Shown here: one piece after another, positions 16,723 to 25,565 of the stretch
Position numbering within the stretch: position 1 is the first letter of the stretch
Layout of the letters: every line of letters starts with the position of its first letter
Assembly (NCBI GenBank): GCA_942491975.1
Contig: CALOCY010000004.1
Location: forward strand, 1,178,001-1,242,000
Direction: 5' to 3'
Length of the DNA: 64,000 nucleotides
Source of the DNA: CALOCY01 sp942491975
GTDB taxonomy: Bacteria; Bacteroidota; Bacteroidia; Bacteroidales; Prolixibacteraceae
Translations under genes and position numbers: made by a program
Notes under the pieces: model-generated
What the model was told of the DNA's origin: nothing
The model's input: the letters and a program-made list of their open reading frames with translations, nothing else
Databases searched by the model: none

Positions 16723-19302
16723 ATGAAAAAAATAATAGCAGCTGTCCTTTTTCTGGGAATAGCCTGGGGAGCAACTGGACAGAATATAGCAACGTTAAAC
16801 CCGTTGCCCCGGAGAATAGTTGATGTTAACGGACAACCCCAACTGGTTCGGGTTAAAGGGGATTATAAAAAACACTGGATCGAAACATCAACCGGGGATG
16901 TGTTGATGAAGGGAAAAGAAGGATTTTCCTATGCTGATAATGCAATTGAATCGTTAAAATCCGGTAAACAACAACCTAAGCTTAAGCGTATAGCTACCAT
17001 TGGCGGGGTTCCTGTAACCGGAAATGTAAAACTGCCTGTTATCTGTATCGACTTTTCTGACCTTTCCCATAGTCGTACCAAAGAGGATATTGATAACATG
17101 TTTAACCTTGATGGTTACAAGGGAAATATAAGCCTTCGCCAATATTTTCAGGATGCCTCACACGGTCAACTCAACCTCTCGTTTGATGTTTTGGGGTGGT
17201 TTAATATTGGTGACAGCTATGAAAATTATTCCGACAGCAAAGGAATGTACAAAACAGGTTATGCCGTGAAAAAAGCCGTTGAAGCGGCTGAAAATGCAGG
17301 GGCTGATTTCTCCCAATACGATAACGATGGTGACGGTGATGTGGATTGTGTGATTATTGTCCATGCCGGTTATGGCGCCGAAGAGTGGGGCGATGAACAG
17401 TACATCTGGGCTCATTCATGGTCAGTTTCCGGGACAATAGAACAGGTGGTAACTTATGACGGGGTAAAAATTGACGACTACAACGTGGGGTGTGAACGCC
17501 GAAACGAAAGTGATGCCGGTATTGGCATGAAATGTCATGAATTGGGGCATGCCTTGGGTTTGCCCGATTTGTACGACGGTTCGGGTAGCTCCAATGGACT
17601 GGGGCATTGGTGTATGATGTCCGCCGGATCATGGTTGAATGAAGACCGTCCCGCGAACTTTAGCGCGTGGTGCCGTGTAAAACTGGAATGGGAAAACCCG
17701 CGGGTGGTACAACAAACCGATTACAATACATATTCTCTTGATCCTTCAGCAGTAAATGCCAATGCTGTATTAAGAATAAATACTTTCCGGCCTGACGAAT
17801 ACTTTTTGCTTGAAAACCGACAGCGTTTTGGCAATGACTACCGTCTGCCCGGAACGGGATTGGCCATCTATCACCTGAATGCCAATAAACTCAACCGGGA
17901 ATACGATGTCAATACCGATCGTGACAACCCCGGCATTCGCCTGGTAGAAGCTGATTTTTCGCCATTGGGAGGGTTGTACAATGCAAAAGACCGGGGAAAG
18001 GCAGCAGACCTGTTTCCCGGATCAACACAACAAACAGCCTTTGGGCCGTATACTTCTCCTCATTCCAATTTCTTTGACGGCACCTATTGTGGGATAAACA
18101 TTCAAAATATCACGGAAAGCGATGCAGTTATTACATTTGAATTATTACAGGCACCCCCGGTTATCGTGTGGGACAGTTCAATTTTCCGGGAATCACCGGA
18201 TAATGACGGTTCCATTCAAAATACCATTACCATCAATCTGCTGGAAGAAGAATTTACCGTGGAACCGGGCATTTTTCCCGGTAATATATTTCATGTTGAG
18301 AATTTGCCAAAAGGGTTGTCATTGACGATAGAAGCCATATCTTCAACTGAGGCAAAGCTGACAATAAATGGAAATGCCTTTGATCATGCTTCAGCAGACA
18401 ATGTTTATGACCTTGCATGTCGTTTCAACAATGAAGCATTTAAAGGCGGTGATGCTTCCGCGGTAAACAATGCAATAAAGGAGAACCTTGAAATCAGGTT
18501 TGCCGATGAAAAACTGCCCAATGTATTGTGGGTTGAAACATTTGAAAATTACGAAATCAATCAATTGCCCGACAACTGGGAAGTAATTGTAAACAAAGAG
18601 GGTACATATGATGTTAGCGTTACCGGTGAGGAAGATATCTCGTGCGATGCAGCTACATTCTACTGTCAGCCGTATGAAGGGGAAAAGGCATTAACTACTG
18701 CTGAAAACTGGCTGGGCGACGGACCGGCTAAAGTTCAAATCATTACCCCGTTAATAGATCTTATTGAAGCATCATCTCCTGAACTTGCTTACAGTGAAAT
18801 CAGGGGATGGGACAACGAGTGGCCACAGGCAAAACCGGAACATACCATCACTATTGAATACACGGAAGATAAGGCGAACTGGTACAAATTAACAACGGTT
18901 ACTGCCGGTCAGGATGATTTTACCCAATGGAACAGGGTTGATGGAATTGACCTTTCAGCATGCCAGGGAAAAAAAGTATGGTTATCGTTTACGCTGGATA
19001 CACACACCTACTACTGGCGCATTGATGATATAAAAATAGCACAGCAACCTACAGCTGTAAATTATACCGGTATCGAAACCTGTAATATATACCCCAACCC
19101 CGTTGATGAAAAACTGGCTATAGTATCAGATACCCCTTTTCGTAAGGTTAAATTGCTTAATTTAGCGGGTAACGTGCTGCAGGAAAAAGTATGCAAAACA
19201 AAGAAACTGGAACTTGACCTCTCTTCGTTGCATACAGGTATTTATTTGTTGCAGGTTACACTAAACACGGAAACAATCGTGAAAAAAATTGTCAAAAAAT
19301 AG
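16723..19302 (+). CDS. M6 family metallopeptidase with T9SS sorting domain
   Basis: An 859-residue protein. The signal peptide is MKKIIAAVLFLGIAWGATGQ. The zincin motif HELGHALGLPDLYD starts at residue 272 (HExxHxxGxxD) and identifies the M6/immune-inhibitor-A type catalytic domain, which also carries Ca-binding-like DNDGDGDVD. A middle region of about residues 490-800 includes a MAM/jelly-roll-like beta domain (WVETFENYEINQLPDNWE). The C-terminal 75 residues form a type A T9SS sorting domain (NIYPNPVDEKL...GIYLLQV...KKIVKK), so the protease is exported across the outer membrane. It is followed after 4 bp by the lysO genes. It probably cleaves a protein or glycoprotein substrate of the locus. 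Confidence 0.92.
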   Translation: MKKIIAAVLFLGIAWGATGQNIATLNPLPRRIVDVNGQPQLVRVKGDYKKHWIETSTGDVLMKGKEGFSYADNAIESLKSGKQQPKLKRIATIGGVPVTGNVKLPVICIDFSDLSHSRTKEDIDNMFNLDGYKGNISLRQYFQDASHGQLNLSFDVLGWFNIGDSYENYSDSKGMYKTGYAVKKAVEAAENAGADFSQYDNDGDGDVDCVIIVHAGYGAEEWGDEQYIWAHSWSVSGTIEQVVTYDGVKIDDYNVGCERRNESDAGIGMKCHELGHALGLPDLYDGSGSSNGLGHWCMMSAGSWLNEDRPANFSAWCRVKLEWENPRVVQQTDYNTYSLDPSAVNANAVLRINTFRPDEYFLLENRQRFGNDYRLPGTGLAIYHLNANKLNREYDVNTDRDNPGIRLVEADFSPLGGLYNAKDRGKAADLFPGSTQQTAFGPYTSPHSNFFDGTYCGINIQNITESDAVITFELLQAPPVIVWDSSIFRESPDNDGSIQNTITINLLEEEFTVEPGIFPGNIFHVENLPKGLSLTIEAISSTEAKLTINGNAFDHASADNVYDLACRFNNEAFKGGDASAVNNAIKENLEIRFADEKLPNVLWVETFENYEINQLPDNWEVIVNKEGTYDVSVTGEEDISCDAATFYCQPYEGEKALTTAENWLGDGPAKVQIITPLIDLIEASSPELAYSEIRGWDNEWPQAKPEHTITIEYTEDKANWYKLTTVTAGQDDFTQWNRVDGIDLSACQGKKVWLSFTLDTHTYYWRIDDIKIAQQPTAVNYTGIETCNIYPNPVDEKLAIVSDTPFRKVKLLNLAGNVLQEKVCKTKKLELDLSSLHTGIYLLQVTLNTETIVKKIVKK

Positions 19303-19306
19303 CGGT

Positions 19307-19606
19307 ATGATAACAGTTTTGGTATTAATGACAGTGGGGATACTGATTGGCCTCTGCATCGAAAAAATGTCCCGCCTGGTGAAAATAACAGATAAGCTTA
19401 TAACGTGGGCCATTTACCTGTTGCTCTTCTTATTGGGAATATCAGTAGGATTAAACGATAAAATCATCAACAACCTCGATTCCATTGGATTGGCGGCGCT
19501 GATTATAACCGTTGGTGCTGTATTGGGGAGTGTTGTCGTGGCATGGGGGATATATACTTGGTTTTTTAAAAAAGCAAATGTAAAACCGGAGGGGAATGAA
19601 AGGTAG
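19307..19606 (+). CDS. lysO: LysO N-terminal half (small subunit of the lysine exporter)
   Basis: A 99-residue protein with three hydrophobic segments. It corresponds to the N-terminal part of LysO/YbjE (DUF340), including LLFLLGISVGLNDKIINNLDSIGLAAL. The ATG at 19307 is chosen because it begins the first membrane helix; the frame extends to 19289 inside the peptidase gene. It starts 4 bp after the peptidase stop and overlaps the next gene by 11 bp. In E. coli LysO is a single protein of about 300 residues; the two-gene form is intact here and is not a frameshift. Confidence 0.8.
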   Translation: MITVLVLMTVGILIGLCIEKMSRLVKITDKLITWAIYLLLFLLGISVGLNDKIINNLDSIGLAALIITVGAVLGSVVVAWGIYTWFFKKANVKPEGNER

Positions 19607-20201
19607 TCTGATTATACTGGGATTTTTTGCCCTGGGGGTACTGTTGGGGGTAAACCGGTACCTGCCTGATGTCTTAATTGAAACAGACCTGAGCATGTAT
19701 GCGCTCTACGTGCTGATGTTTTTGGTGGGGATAGGTATTGGTGCCGATAAGAACTCATGGAGTGTGCTGAAAAAAATGAACATTAAAGTATTTCTGGTGC
19801 CTTTAGGGGTGATTGTAGGGACGCTGGCAGGTACGGCACTTATTTCACTCTTTTTACCCGAAATAAAATTGAAAGAAGTACTGGCTGTGGGGGCAGGATT
19901 TGGCTACTACAGCTTGTCAAGCATATTTATCTCACAAATCAGCGGCGAAACGTTGGGGGTAATCGCACTACTCTCCAATATACTGCGTGAAATTATAACA
20001 CTGCTGGGGGCACCGTTGCTGGTACGTTACTTCGGAAAACTGGCCGGAATAGCTTCGGGTGGGGCTACAGCAATGGATACCACGTTGCCCATCATCGTAA
20101 AAGCATCCGGGAAAGAGTGGGGGATTATCTCCGTGTTCAGTGGAATTATCCTCACCATTATTGTCCCGTTTCTGGTAACATTTATACTTGAAGTACTGTA
20201 A
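19596..20201 (+). CDS. lysO: LysO C-terminal part (main lysine exporter subunit)
   Basis: A 201-residue protein with about six membrane helices. It carries the LysO signatures LMFLVGIGIGADKN, GAGFGYYSLSS and GGATAMDTTLPIIVKASG. The family exports L-lysine and toxic analogues across the inner membrane. It overlaps the small subunit gene by 11 bp. Its place directly behind a secreted peptidase suggests that it relieves lysine excess during peptide use, which is inference. Confidence 0.85.
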   Translation: MKGSLIILGFFALGVLLGVNRYLPDVLIETDLSMYALYVLMFLVGIGIGADKNSWSVLKKMNIKVFLVPLGVIVGTLAGTALISLFLPEIKLKEVLAVGAGFGYYSLSSIFISQISGETLGVIALLSNILREIITLLGAPLLVRYFGKLAGIASGGATAMDTTLPIIVKASGKEWGIISVFSGIILTIIVPFLVTFILEVL

Positions 20202-20238
20202 CAAAAAAATGCGCCAACAAATAAACTAAGCACACGTG

Positions 20239-23200
20239 ATGAAACATTTCTTATTATTATTTCTGGTTTTTGGCATATTGCTAAATACAATTCCGATAAC
20301 AGCCCAACAGGTCAATGATTGGGAAAATCCGCAAGTAGTCGGGATAAATAAAGAGCCGGCGCGTGCTTCATTTTTTGCCTTCACTACAGAACAAGAGGCA
20401 TTGCAGGGCGATCGTGAGCATTCACCCTTCTTTCTCAGCTTGAACGGGACATGGAAATTCAATTGGGTGGAAACACCTGCAGAACGGCCGGTAAACTTTT
20501 TCAAAGATGGTTACAATACAACTGAATGGGACAATATCCAGGTTCCCGGAAACTGGGAACTGCAAGGGTATGGGGTACCTATCTATACCGATGTAAACTA
20601 TCCGTTTCCCAATAACGAGCCGTATATCCCGCACGATTACAATCCGGTAGGCTCGTACCGGCGTAACTTTACATTGCCGGATAACTGGAATAAAAAAGAG
20701 ATTTATATCCGTTTTGAAGGTGTACGTTCAGCTTTTTACCTGTGGATAAACGGCCAAAAAACGGGTTACAGCCAGGGAAGTAAAACACCTGCTGACTTTA
20801 ATATCTCTAAATATGTGAAGCCGGGGAAAAATACAATTGCAGTAGAAGTGTACCGTTTCAGCGATGGAAGTTATCTCGAAGACCAGGACTATTGGAAGAT
20901 CAGCGGGTTTGAACGTGATGTTTACCTATATGCCCGTCCAAAGGTACATGTACGTGACTTTTTTGTGCATGCCGGTCTTGATGAAAGCTATACCAACGGG
21001 ATCTTTAAACTGGATGTGGAATTATTGGGACAAAAAGGGGAATACACTGTTGAATATAAGTTGATCAATGAAGCAAAAGTACTTTCATCTGAGAAAAAAG
21101 AGTTAAAGCTTGGTCAACAACACTTGATTTCATTTCAGGATAAATTAGACAATGTGTACTGTTGGTCGGCTGAAACACCAAATCTTTACACACTCATCAT
21201 CAATCTTAAAAACAGATCGGGGAAAATTGTTGAATCGATAGCCCGTCGTATTGGTTTTCGAAAAGTTGAAATAAAACACGGGCAACTGCTGGTCAATGGT
21301 GTGCCTATAACTGTTCGTGGTGTAAACCGCCATGAGCACGACCCTGTTACCGGAAGGTACATCACCGAGGAATTGATGGTTCGTGATATAACCCTGATGA
21401 AACAATTCAATATTAACGCTGTACGCTCTTCGCATTATCCCAATCAGGAACGATGGTATGAGCTATGTGACCAATACGGGCTGTATGTGGTCGATGAAGC
21501 CAACATCGAAGCACACGGCAGTGAACCGTACAAACCTGAAAAAACATTGGCTGACAAACCCCATTGGGAAAAAGCATTTATGGACCGCACGGTCTCTATG
21601 GTCGAACGCAATAAAAACCACCCCTCCATAATTACCTGGTCATTGGGAAATGAAACAGGGCGGGGACAAAATTTTTATGCTACCTATCGCTGGATAAAAA
21701 AACGCGACAACTCCCGTCCGGTGCAAAGCGAAGACGCAGGCACCGATTGGAATACTGACATCTATTGCCCGATGTATGCCCGTTTCTATAAAATACACCA
21801 ATACCTTGAACGCTCACCACAACGCCCGCTTGTCCTCTGTGAATATGCCCATGCCATGGGAAACAGTGTGGGCAACCTGCATGACTATTGGGACCTGGTA
21901 TACCGCTACCGCCAGTTTCAGGGAGGCTTTATCTGGGACTGGGTAGACCAGACGTTTTTGAAAATAACCGAGAAAGGGGATACCATATGGGCTTATGGGG
22001 GCGATATGGGGGAATATAAAGTAGTGAACGACTCTAACTTTTGCGCAAACGGATTGGTAGCTGCCGACCGTAGCCTGCACCCTCACATATGGGAGGTTAA
22101 AAAAGTATACCAACCTGTAACGTTTAGGTCTGTTTCCCTGTCAACCAATACATTTACCATCATCAACCGGTATGACTTTATGGGGACGGATAACCTGGTC
22201 TTTAACTGGAAAATAACTACTGAGGGAGATGTTGTACAGCAAGGGGTTATTGATCCGGTGGCTATTCCGGCGCATGAAGAGGCTGCAATTTACGTTGATT
22301 TTGAAAAACCACAATTGATACCGGGAGCTGAATACTTTTTGATCATTACAGCTTCAACGAAAAAAGGCAATGCGCTTATTCCTACAGGACATACAGTTGC
22401 CTGGGAGCAATTTAAACTACCTTGGTATAAAACAATTGAAGCAAAACCACAACCGGTTGAAATAAAAGTAACGGAAGAGAATACTAAACTGAAATGCAGG
22501 GCAGGGGAGGTGCAGCTTCAATTTGATAAACAAAACGGAATGCTGGAGAATTACCGCTATAAAAGCAGGGAGCTACTCTCCGGGGGGCCTGCACCTTATT
22601 TCTGGCGTGCCGTAACCGATAATGACCTGGGAAACGGGACCCCTTCACGATTGGGAATATGGAAAACAGCCGGAGAGAAGAGGACATTACGCTCTTTCAC
22701 ATGGAAAACAGTAGATGAAAACATAAGGATTGTTTCGGAATACCTGTTGCCTGACACCATTGGACATTACCGCATAGAGTACATCGTTATGGGCGAAGGT
22801 CAGGTAAAGGTAACAGGCACATTCATGCCGGATAGTGATAACCTGCCCGATATGCCCCGTATGGGTATGAGCCTGAGGCTTCCTGTAGACTATGAAAAAA
22901 CAGCATGGTTTGGGCGTGGGCCACATGAAAATTATATTGACCGTAAAACATCTGCAGCAATAGGAATTTACAAAGGAAGTTTATGGGAGCAATATCACCC
23001 TTATGTACGGCAGCAGGAAACGGGAAATAAAACAGATGTGCGTTGGATCGCATTGTACCATAAAGAAGGGGGAGGGTTAATTGCAGTGGGTGCCCCGTTG
23101 TTAAGTGCCAACGCCTTGCCATTTGAATACAGCAGATTATACCACAGGAAAAAAGGCGAACCAAATAAACATGGTAATGAGGTAAAAATGGGAGAAATAA

Positions 23201-23379
23201 TATCGCTATTCCTTGATAAAACACAGATGGGCGTGGGTGGTGACAACAGCTGGGGGGCACCGGTACACCCGGAATACTGTATCCCGGCGCAGCACCAATC
23301 CTACTCCTACTTCCTTTCTCCGTTTGATGAAGATGAGAATCTCTTTGAACTGGTAAAGCAGATAAAATTTGAAGAGTGA
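20239..23379 (+). CDS. GH2 beta-galactosidase (LacZ type)
   Basis: 1046 residues from the ATG at 20239; a GTG lies directly before it. A signal peptide (MKHFLLLFLVFGILLNTIPITAQQ) sends it to the periplasm. The domain order is that of LacZ: jelly-roll sugar-binding domain (GNWELQGYGVPIYTDVNYP), Ig-like domain, TIM barrel, Ig-like domain, and the Bgal small chain at the C-terminus (GPHENYIDRK). The acid/base is Glu472 in GNETGRG and the nucleophile is Glu535 in CEYAHAMGNS. It removes terminal beta-galactose from oligosaccharides brought in by the SusCD pair. It is followed by a GH63 enzyme. Confidence 0.95.
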   Translation: MKHFLLLFLVFGILLNTIPITAQQVNDWENPQVVGINKEPARASFFAFTTEQEALQGDREHSPFFLSLNGTWKFNWVETPAERPVNFFKDGYNTTEWDNIQVPGNWELQGYGVPIYTDVNYPFPNNEPYIPHDYNPVGSYRRNFTLPDNWNKKEIYIRFEGVRSAFYLWINGQKTGYSQGSKTPADFNISKYVKPGKNTIAVEVYRFSDGSYLEDQDYWKISGFERDVYLYARPKVHVRDFFVHAGLDESYTNGIFKLDVELLGQKGEYTVEYKLINEAKVLSSEKKELKLGQQHLISFQDKLDNVYCWSAETPNLYTLIINLKNRSGKIVESIARRIGFRKVEIKHGQLLVNGVPITVRGVNRHEHDPVTGRYITEELMVRDITLMKQFNINAVRSSHYPNQERWYELCDQYGLYVVDEANIEAHGSEPYKPEKTLADKPHWEKAFMDRTVSMVERNKNHPSIITWSLGNETGRGQNFYATYRWIKKRDNSRPVQSEDAGTDWNTDIYCPMYARFYKIHQYLERSPQRPLVLCEYAHAMGNSVGNLHDYWDLVYRYRQFQGGFIWDWVDQTFLKITEKGDTIWAYGGDMGEYKVVNDSNFCANGLVAADRSLHPHIWEVKKVYQPVTFRSVSLSTNTFTIINRYDFMGTDNLVFNWKITTEGDVVQQGVIDPVAIPAHEEAAIYVDFEKPQLIPGAEYFLIITASTKKGNALIPTGHTVAWEQFKLPWYKTIEAKPQPVEIKVTEENTKLKCRAGEVQLQFDKQNGMLENYRYKSRELLSGGPAPYFWRAVTDNDLGNGTPSRLGIWKTAGEKRTLRSFTWKTVDENIRIVSEYLLPDTIGHYRIEYIVMGEGQVKVTGTFMPDSDNLPDMPRMGMSLRLPVDYEKTAWFGRGPHENYIDRKTSAAIGIYKGSLWEQYHPYVRQQETGNKTDVRWIALYHKEGGGLIAVGAPLLSANALPFEYSRLYHRKKGEPNKHGNEVKMGEIISLFLDKTQMGVGGDNSWGAPVHPEYCIPAQHQSYSYFLSPFDEDENLFELVKQIKFEE

Positions 23380-23439
23380 ACAACAGGATAAACGGAAATC
23401 GTTGAAGTTAACAGAAGGTAGCGGAATAAACACTAAACA

Positions 23440-25470
23440 ATGGGCAAGAAAATAAAATCAACAATCAGCAATCATAGATCAATAATTAAGATCATTGTAC
23501 TATTTCTATTTGTTAACTATGGATGCAATCTGGAACAGGTTGAAACAATCAATTATCAGGAAAAATATGCCAATGTAATTGATATTAAGATCGTTCCCCA
23601 ACATCCGTATAAGTTGGATGCCTTTGGTTTTTCAGATAAAGGGGCATGGCATGGCTATTCACTGCCATGCCCTGATAGTAGTAGTTATCTGGGTGGTTTT
23701 TGTGGTCCCCTGCTGATGAAAATGCACGGGCAATGGCTGGGGAAAAGCATTGCACGTTTGCGCTTATTGGACGAAAATGGGACACTTTTACCCTTTAAAA
23801 AAAAGGAAATTCGGCAAAATTATTATCCCGGACGGTTAACCCAACAGCTAAGGGCGGGTGACATTGAAATAACGCAACACCTTCTGTTTGCTGATGACCG
23901 CACAGCACTCATTACATCACAGCTCAAAAATACCGGTCGAAAAAAGATCGTTGTTTCGTGGATGCTCGAAGGGGATGTATGGTTAAATCAACTTGCCGTA
24001 AAACAAGAGGGAAACAGGGTGAAAATAACCCTTGATGATGGTTCTCGTGTGGTGATGACCTTCAATAATGGTATTTCATTGGAGAACGACAGCGATAAGT
24101 GGCTTACCGTGCGGGGAACAGTTCCCCTGGTACTAAATCCCGGTGCAGAAACGGTCATGAATCACAGCCAATCCTATTTTTTCAGTAGCAATGAAGAAAA
24201 AAACTACCGCAAGGCTATTAATGGTTACCTGGACAACCACATAGTAGTGTTAAATGGCAATGCTGCACGGTGGAATGGTTACCTTGAAAAGGTGCTAACA
24301 GGAAAAAGCACTTACCTGAAACAGGAAAAAAATTGCAGGCTGGCCGTGAAATGTATTGAAACGTTATTATCCAACTGGCGATCGCCTGCAGGGGCATTGG
24401 AACACAATGGGATATTCCCTTCGGCTGCCTATCAGGGGTTCTATGGTTTCTGGTCATGGGACAGCTGGAAGCATTCGGTGGCATTGGCCTCTTTCTTTCC
24501 TGACCTGGCAAAAGAAGGTATTCGTTCGATGTTCAATTTTCAGAATGAAGACGGAATGGTGGCTGACTGTGTCTACTTTGATCCGGCCGAAAACAACTGG
24601 AGAGACACCAAAGCCCCGTTAGCTGCCTGGTCGGTTTGGCGGGTATTTGAAGCCACGTCAGATACGGCGTTTGTACAGGAAATGTATCCGAAATTGGTAA
24701 AATACCATCGGTGGTGGTATGCCGACCGCGATCACGATAAGAATGGATTGTGCGAATACGGCTCAACGGACGGGACGCTTGTGGCTGCAAAGTGGGAGAG
24801 TGGTATGGACAATGCCGTGCGTTTTGATGGGACAAAAATCCTGAAAAACCACAAAACGGCCTGGTCGTTCGATCAGGAATCGGCAGATCTTAATGCTTAC
24901 CTGCAAAAGGAGAAAGAATATTTGGCATTGTTGGCCGGTGTTATTGGACAATCAGAACAGGAAGACTCTTACAATGAGGAGGCAAAAATATTGATTGCGA
25001 AGGTTTTAGATAAGTTTTGGGACGATCGCAATGGGTATTTCTTTGACCGAAAGCTTTCGGGTGATTTTATAAAAAGTTTTGGCCCCGAAGGATGGACACC
25101 ATTATGGACAGAAATGGCAACACCGGAACAGGCCCGGAGGGCGGCCAAAATAATGCTTGATGCTACCCGGTTTAATACAACAATGCCACTACCTACACTT
25201 GATGCGGCACACCCGAAATTTAACCCCCTGAAAGGATACTGGCGCGGTCCGGTATGGGTTGATCAGCTTTACTTTGGCATCCGGGGACTGCAAAATTACG
25301 GACTGGATACAGAGGCCTGGAAGCTGACCATTAAAGCATTGGAAAATGCTGAAGGATTACTGGATGGTCAACCTATACGGGAAAATTATCATCCGCTCAC
25401 CGGTGAAGGCCTAAATGCCCATCATTTTAGCTGGTCGGCTGCACATTTTTTGCTGTTGTTAACCGAATAG
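23440..25470 (+). CDS. GH63 alpha-glucosidase (YgjK-like lipoprotein)
   Basis: A 676-residue protein with an N-terminal hydrophobic segment ending in YGC, probably a lipoprotein. The C-terminal two thirds form the (alpha/alpha)6 barrel of GH63, with YQGFYGFWSWDSWKHS (catalytic Asp region) and KGYWRGPVWVDQLYFGIRGL. The N-terminal third is the beta-sandwich domain of YgjK-type enzymes. Family members remove alpha-glucose; E. coli YgjK is known for acting on Glc-alpha-1,2-Gal and Glc-alpha-1,3-linked substrates. It lies 60 bp after the beta-galactosidase, so the pair could cut Glc-Gal units in sequence. Confidence 0.88.
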   Translation: MGKKIKSTISNHRSIIKIIVLFLFVNYGCNLEQVETINYQEKYANVIDIKIVPQHPYKLDAFGFSDKGAWHGYSLPCPDSSSYLGGFCGPLLMKMHGQWLGKSIARLRLLDENGTLLPFKKKEIRQNYYPGRLTQQLRAGDIEITQHLLFADDRTALITSQLKNTGRKKIVVSWMLEGDVWLNQLAVKQEGNRVKITLDDGSRVVMTFNNGISLENDSDKWLTVRGTVPLVLNPGAETVMNHSQSYFFSSNEEKNYRKAINGYLDNHIVVLNGNAARWNGYLEKVLTGKSTYLKQEKNCRLAVKCIETLLSNWRSPAGALEHNGIFPSAAYQGFYGFWSWDSWKHSVALASFFPDLAKEGIRSMFNFQNEDGMVADCVYFDPAENNWRDTKAPLAAWSVWRVFEATSDTAFVQEMYPKLVKYHRWWYADRDHDKNGLCEYGSTDGTLVAAKWESGMDNAVRFDGTKILKNHKTAWSFDQESADLNAYLQKEKEYLALLAGVIGQSEQEDSYNEEAKILIAKVLDKFWDDRNGYFFDRKLSGDFIKSFGPEGWTPLWTEMATPEQARRAAKIMLDATRFNTTMPLPTLDAAHPKFNPLKGYWRGPVWVDQLYFGIRGLQNYGLDTEAWKLTIKALENAEGLLDGQPIRENYHPLTGEGLNAHHFSWSAAHFLLLLTE

Positions 25471-25471
25471 C

Positions 25472-25512
25472 CCTTAATCCTGGCAGGTTTTCAAAACCTG
25501 CCAGGATTAAGG
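25472..25512. repeat. 41-bp near-perfect palindrome between GH63 and cysteate synthase-like gene
   Basis: Arms of 20 bp (CCTTAATCCTGGCAGGTTTT and its reverse complement) are separated by one base, C. It starts 2 bp after the GH63 stop codon. It has no T-run beyond its arms, so it is a weak canonical terminator but would fold strongly in RNA. Palindromes with the core CCTGnCAGGTTTT/AAAACCTGnCAGG recur in Bacteroidota genomes, so this may be one copy of a dispersed family. It marks the end of the utilisation locus. Confidence 0.75.
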
Positions 25513-25565
25513 TGAAATTTCGGGATATTTTCATATTTTTAACGCTTCATTTTTACAACACAATT

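Noticed and set aside
19307..20201. LysO broken by a frameshift
   Set aside because: Both parts have their own ATG, overlap by 11 bp and keep complete membrane helices. This looks like a natural two-gene form.
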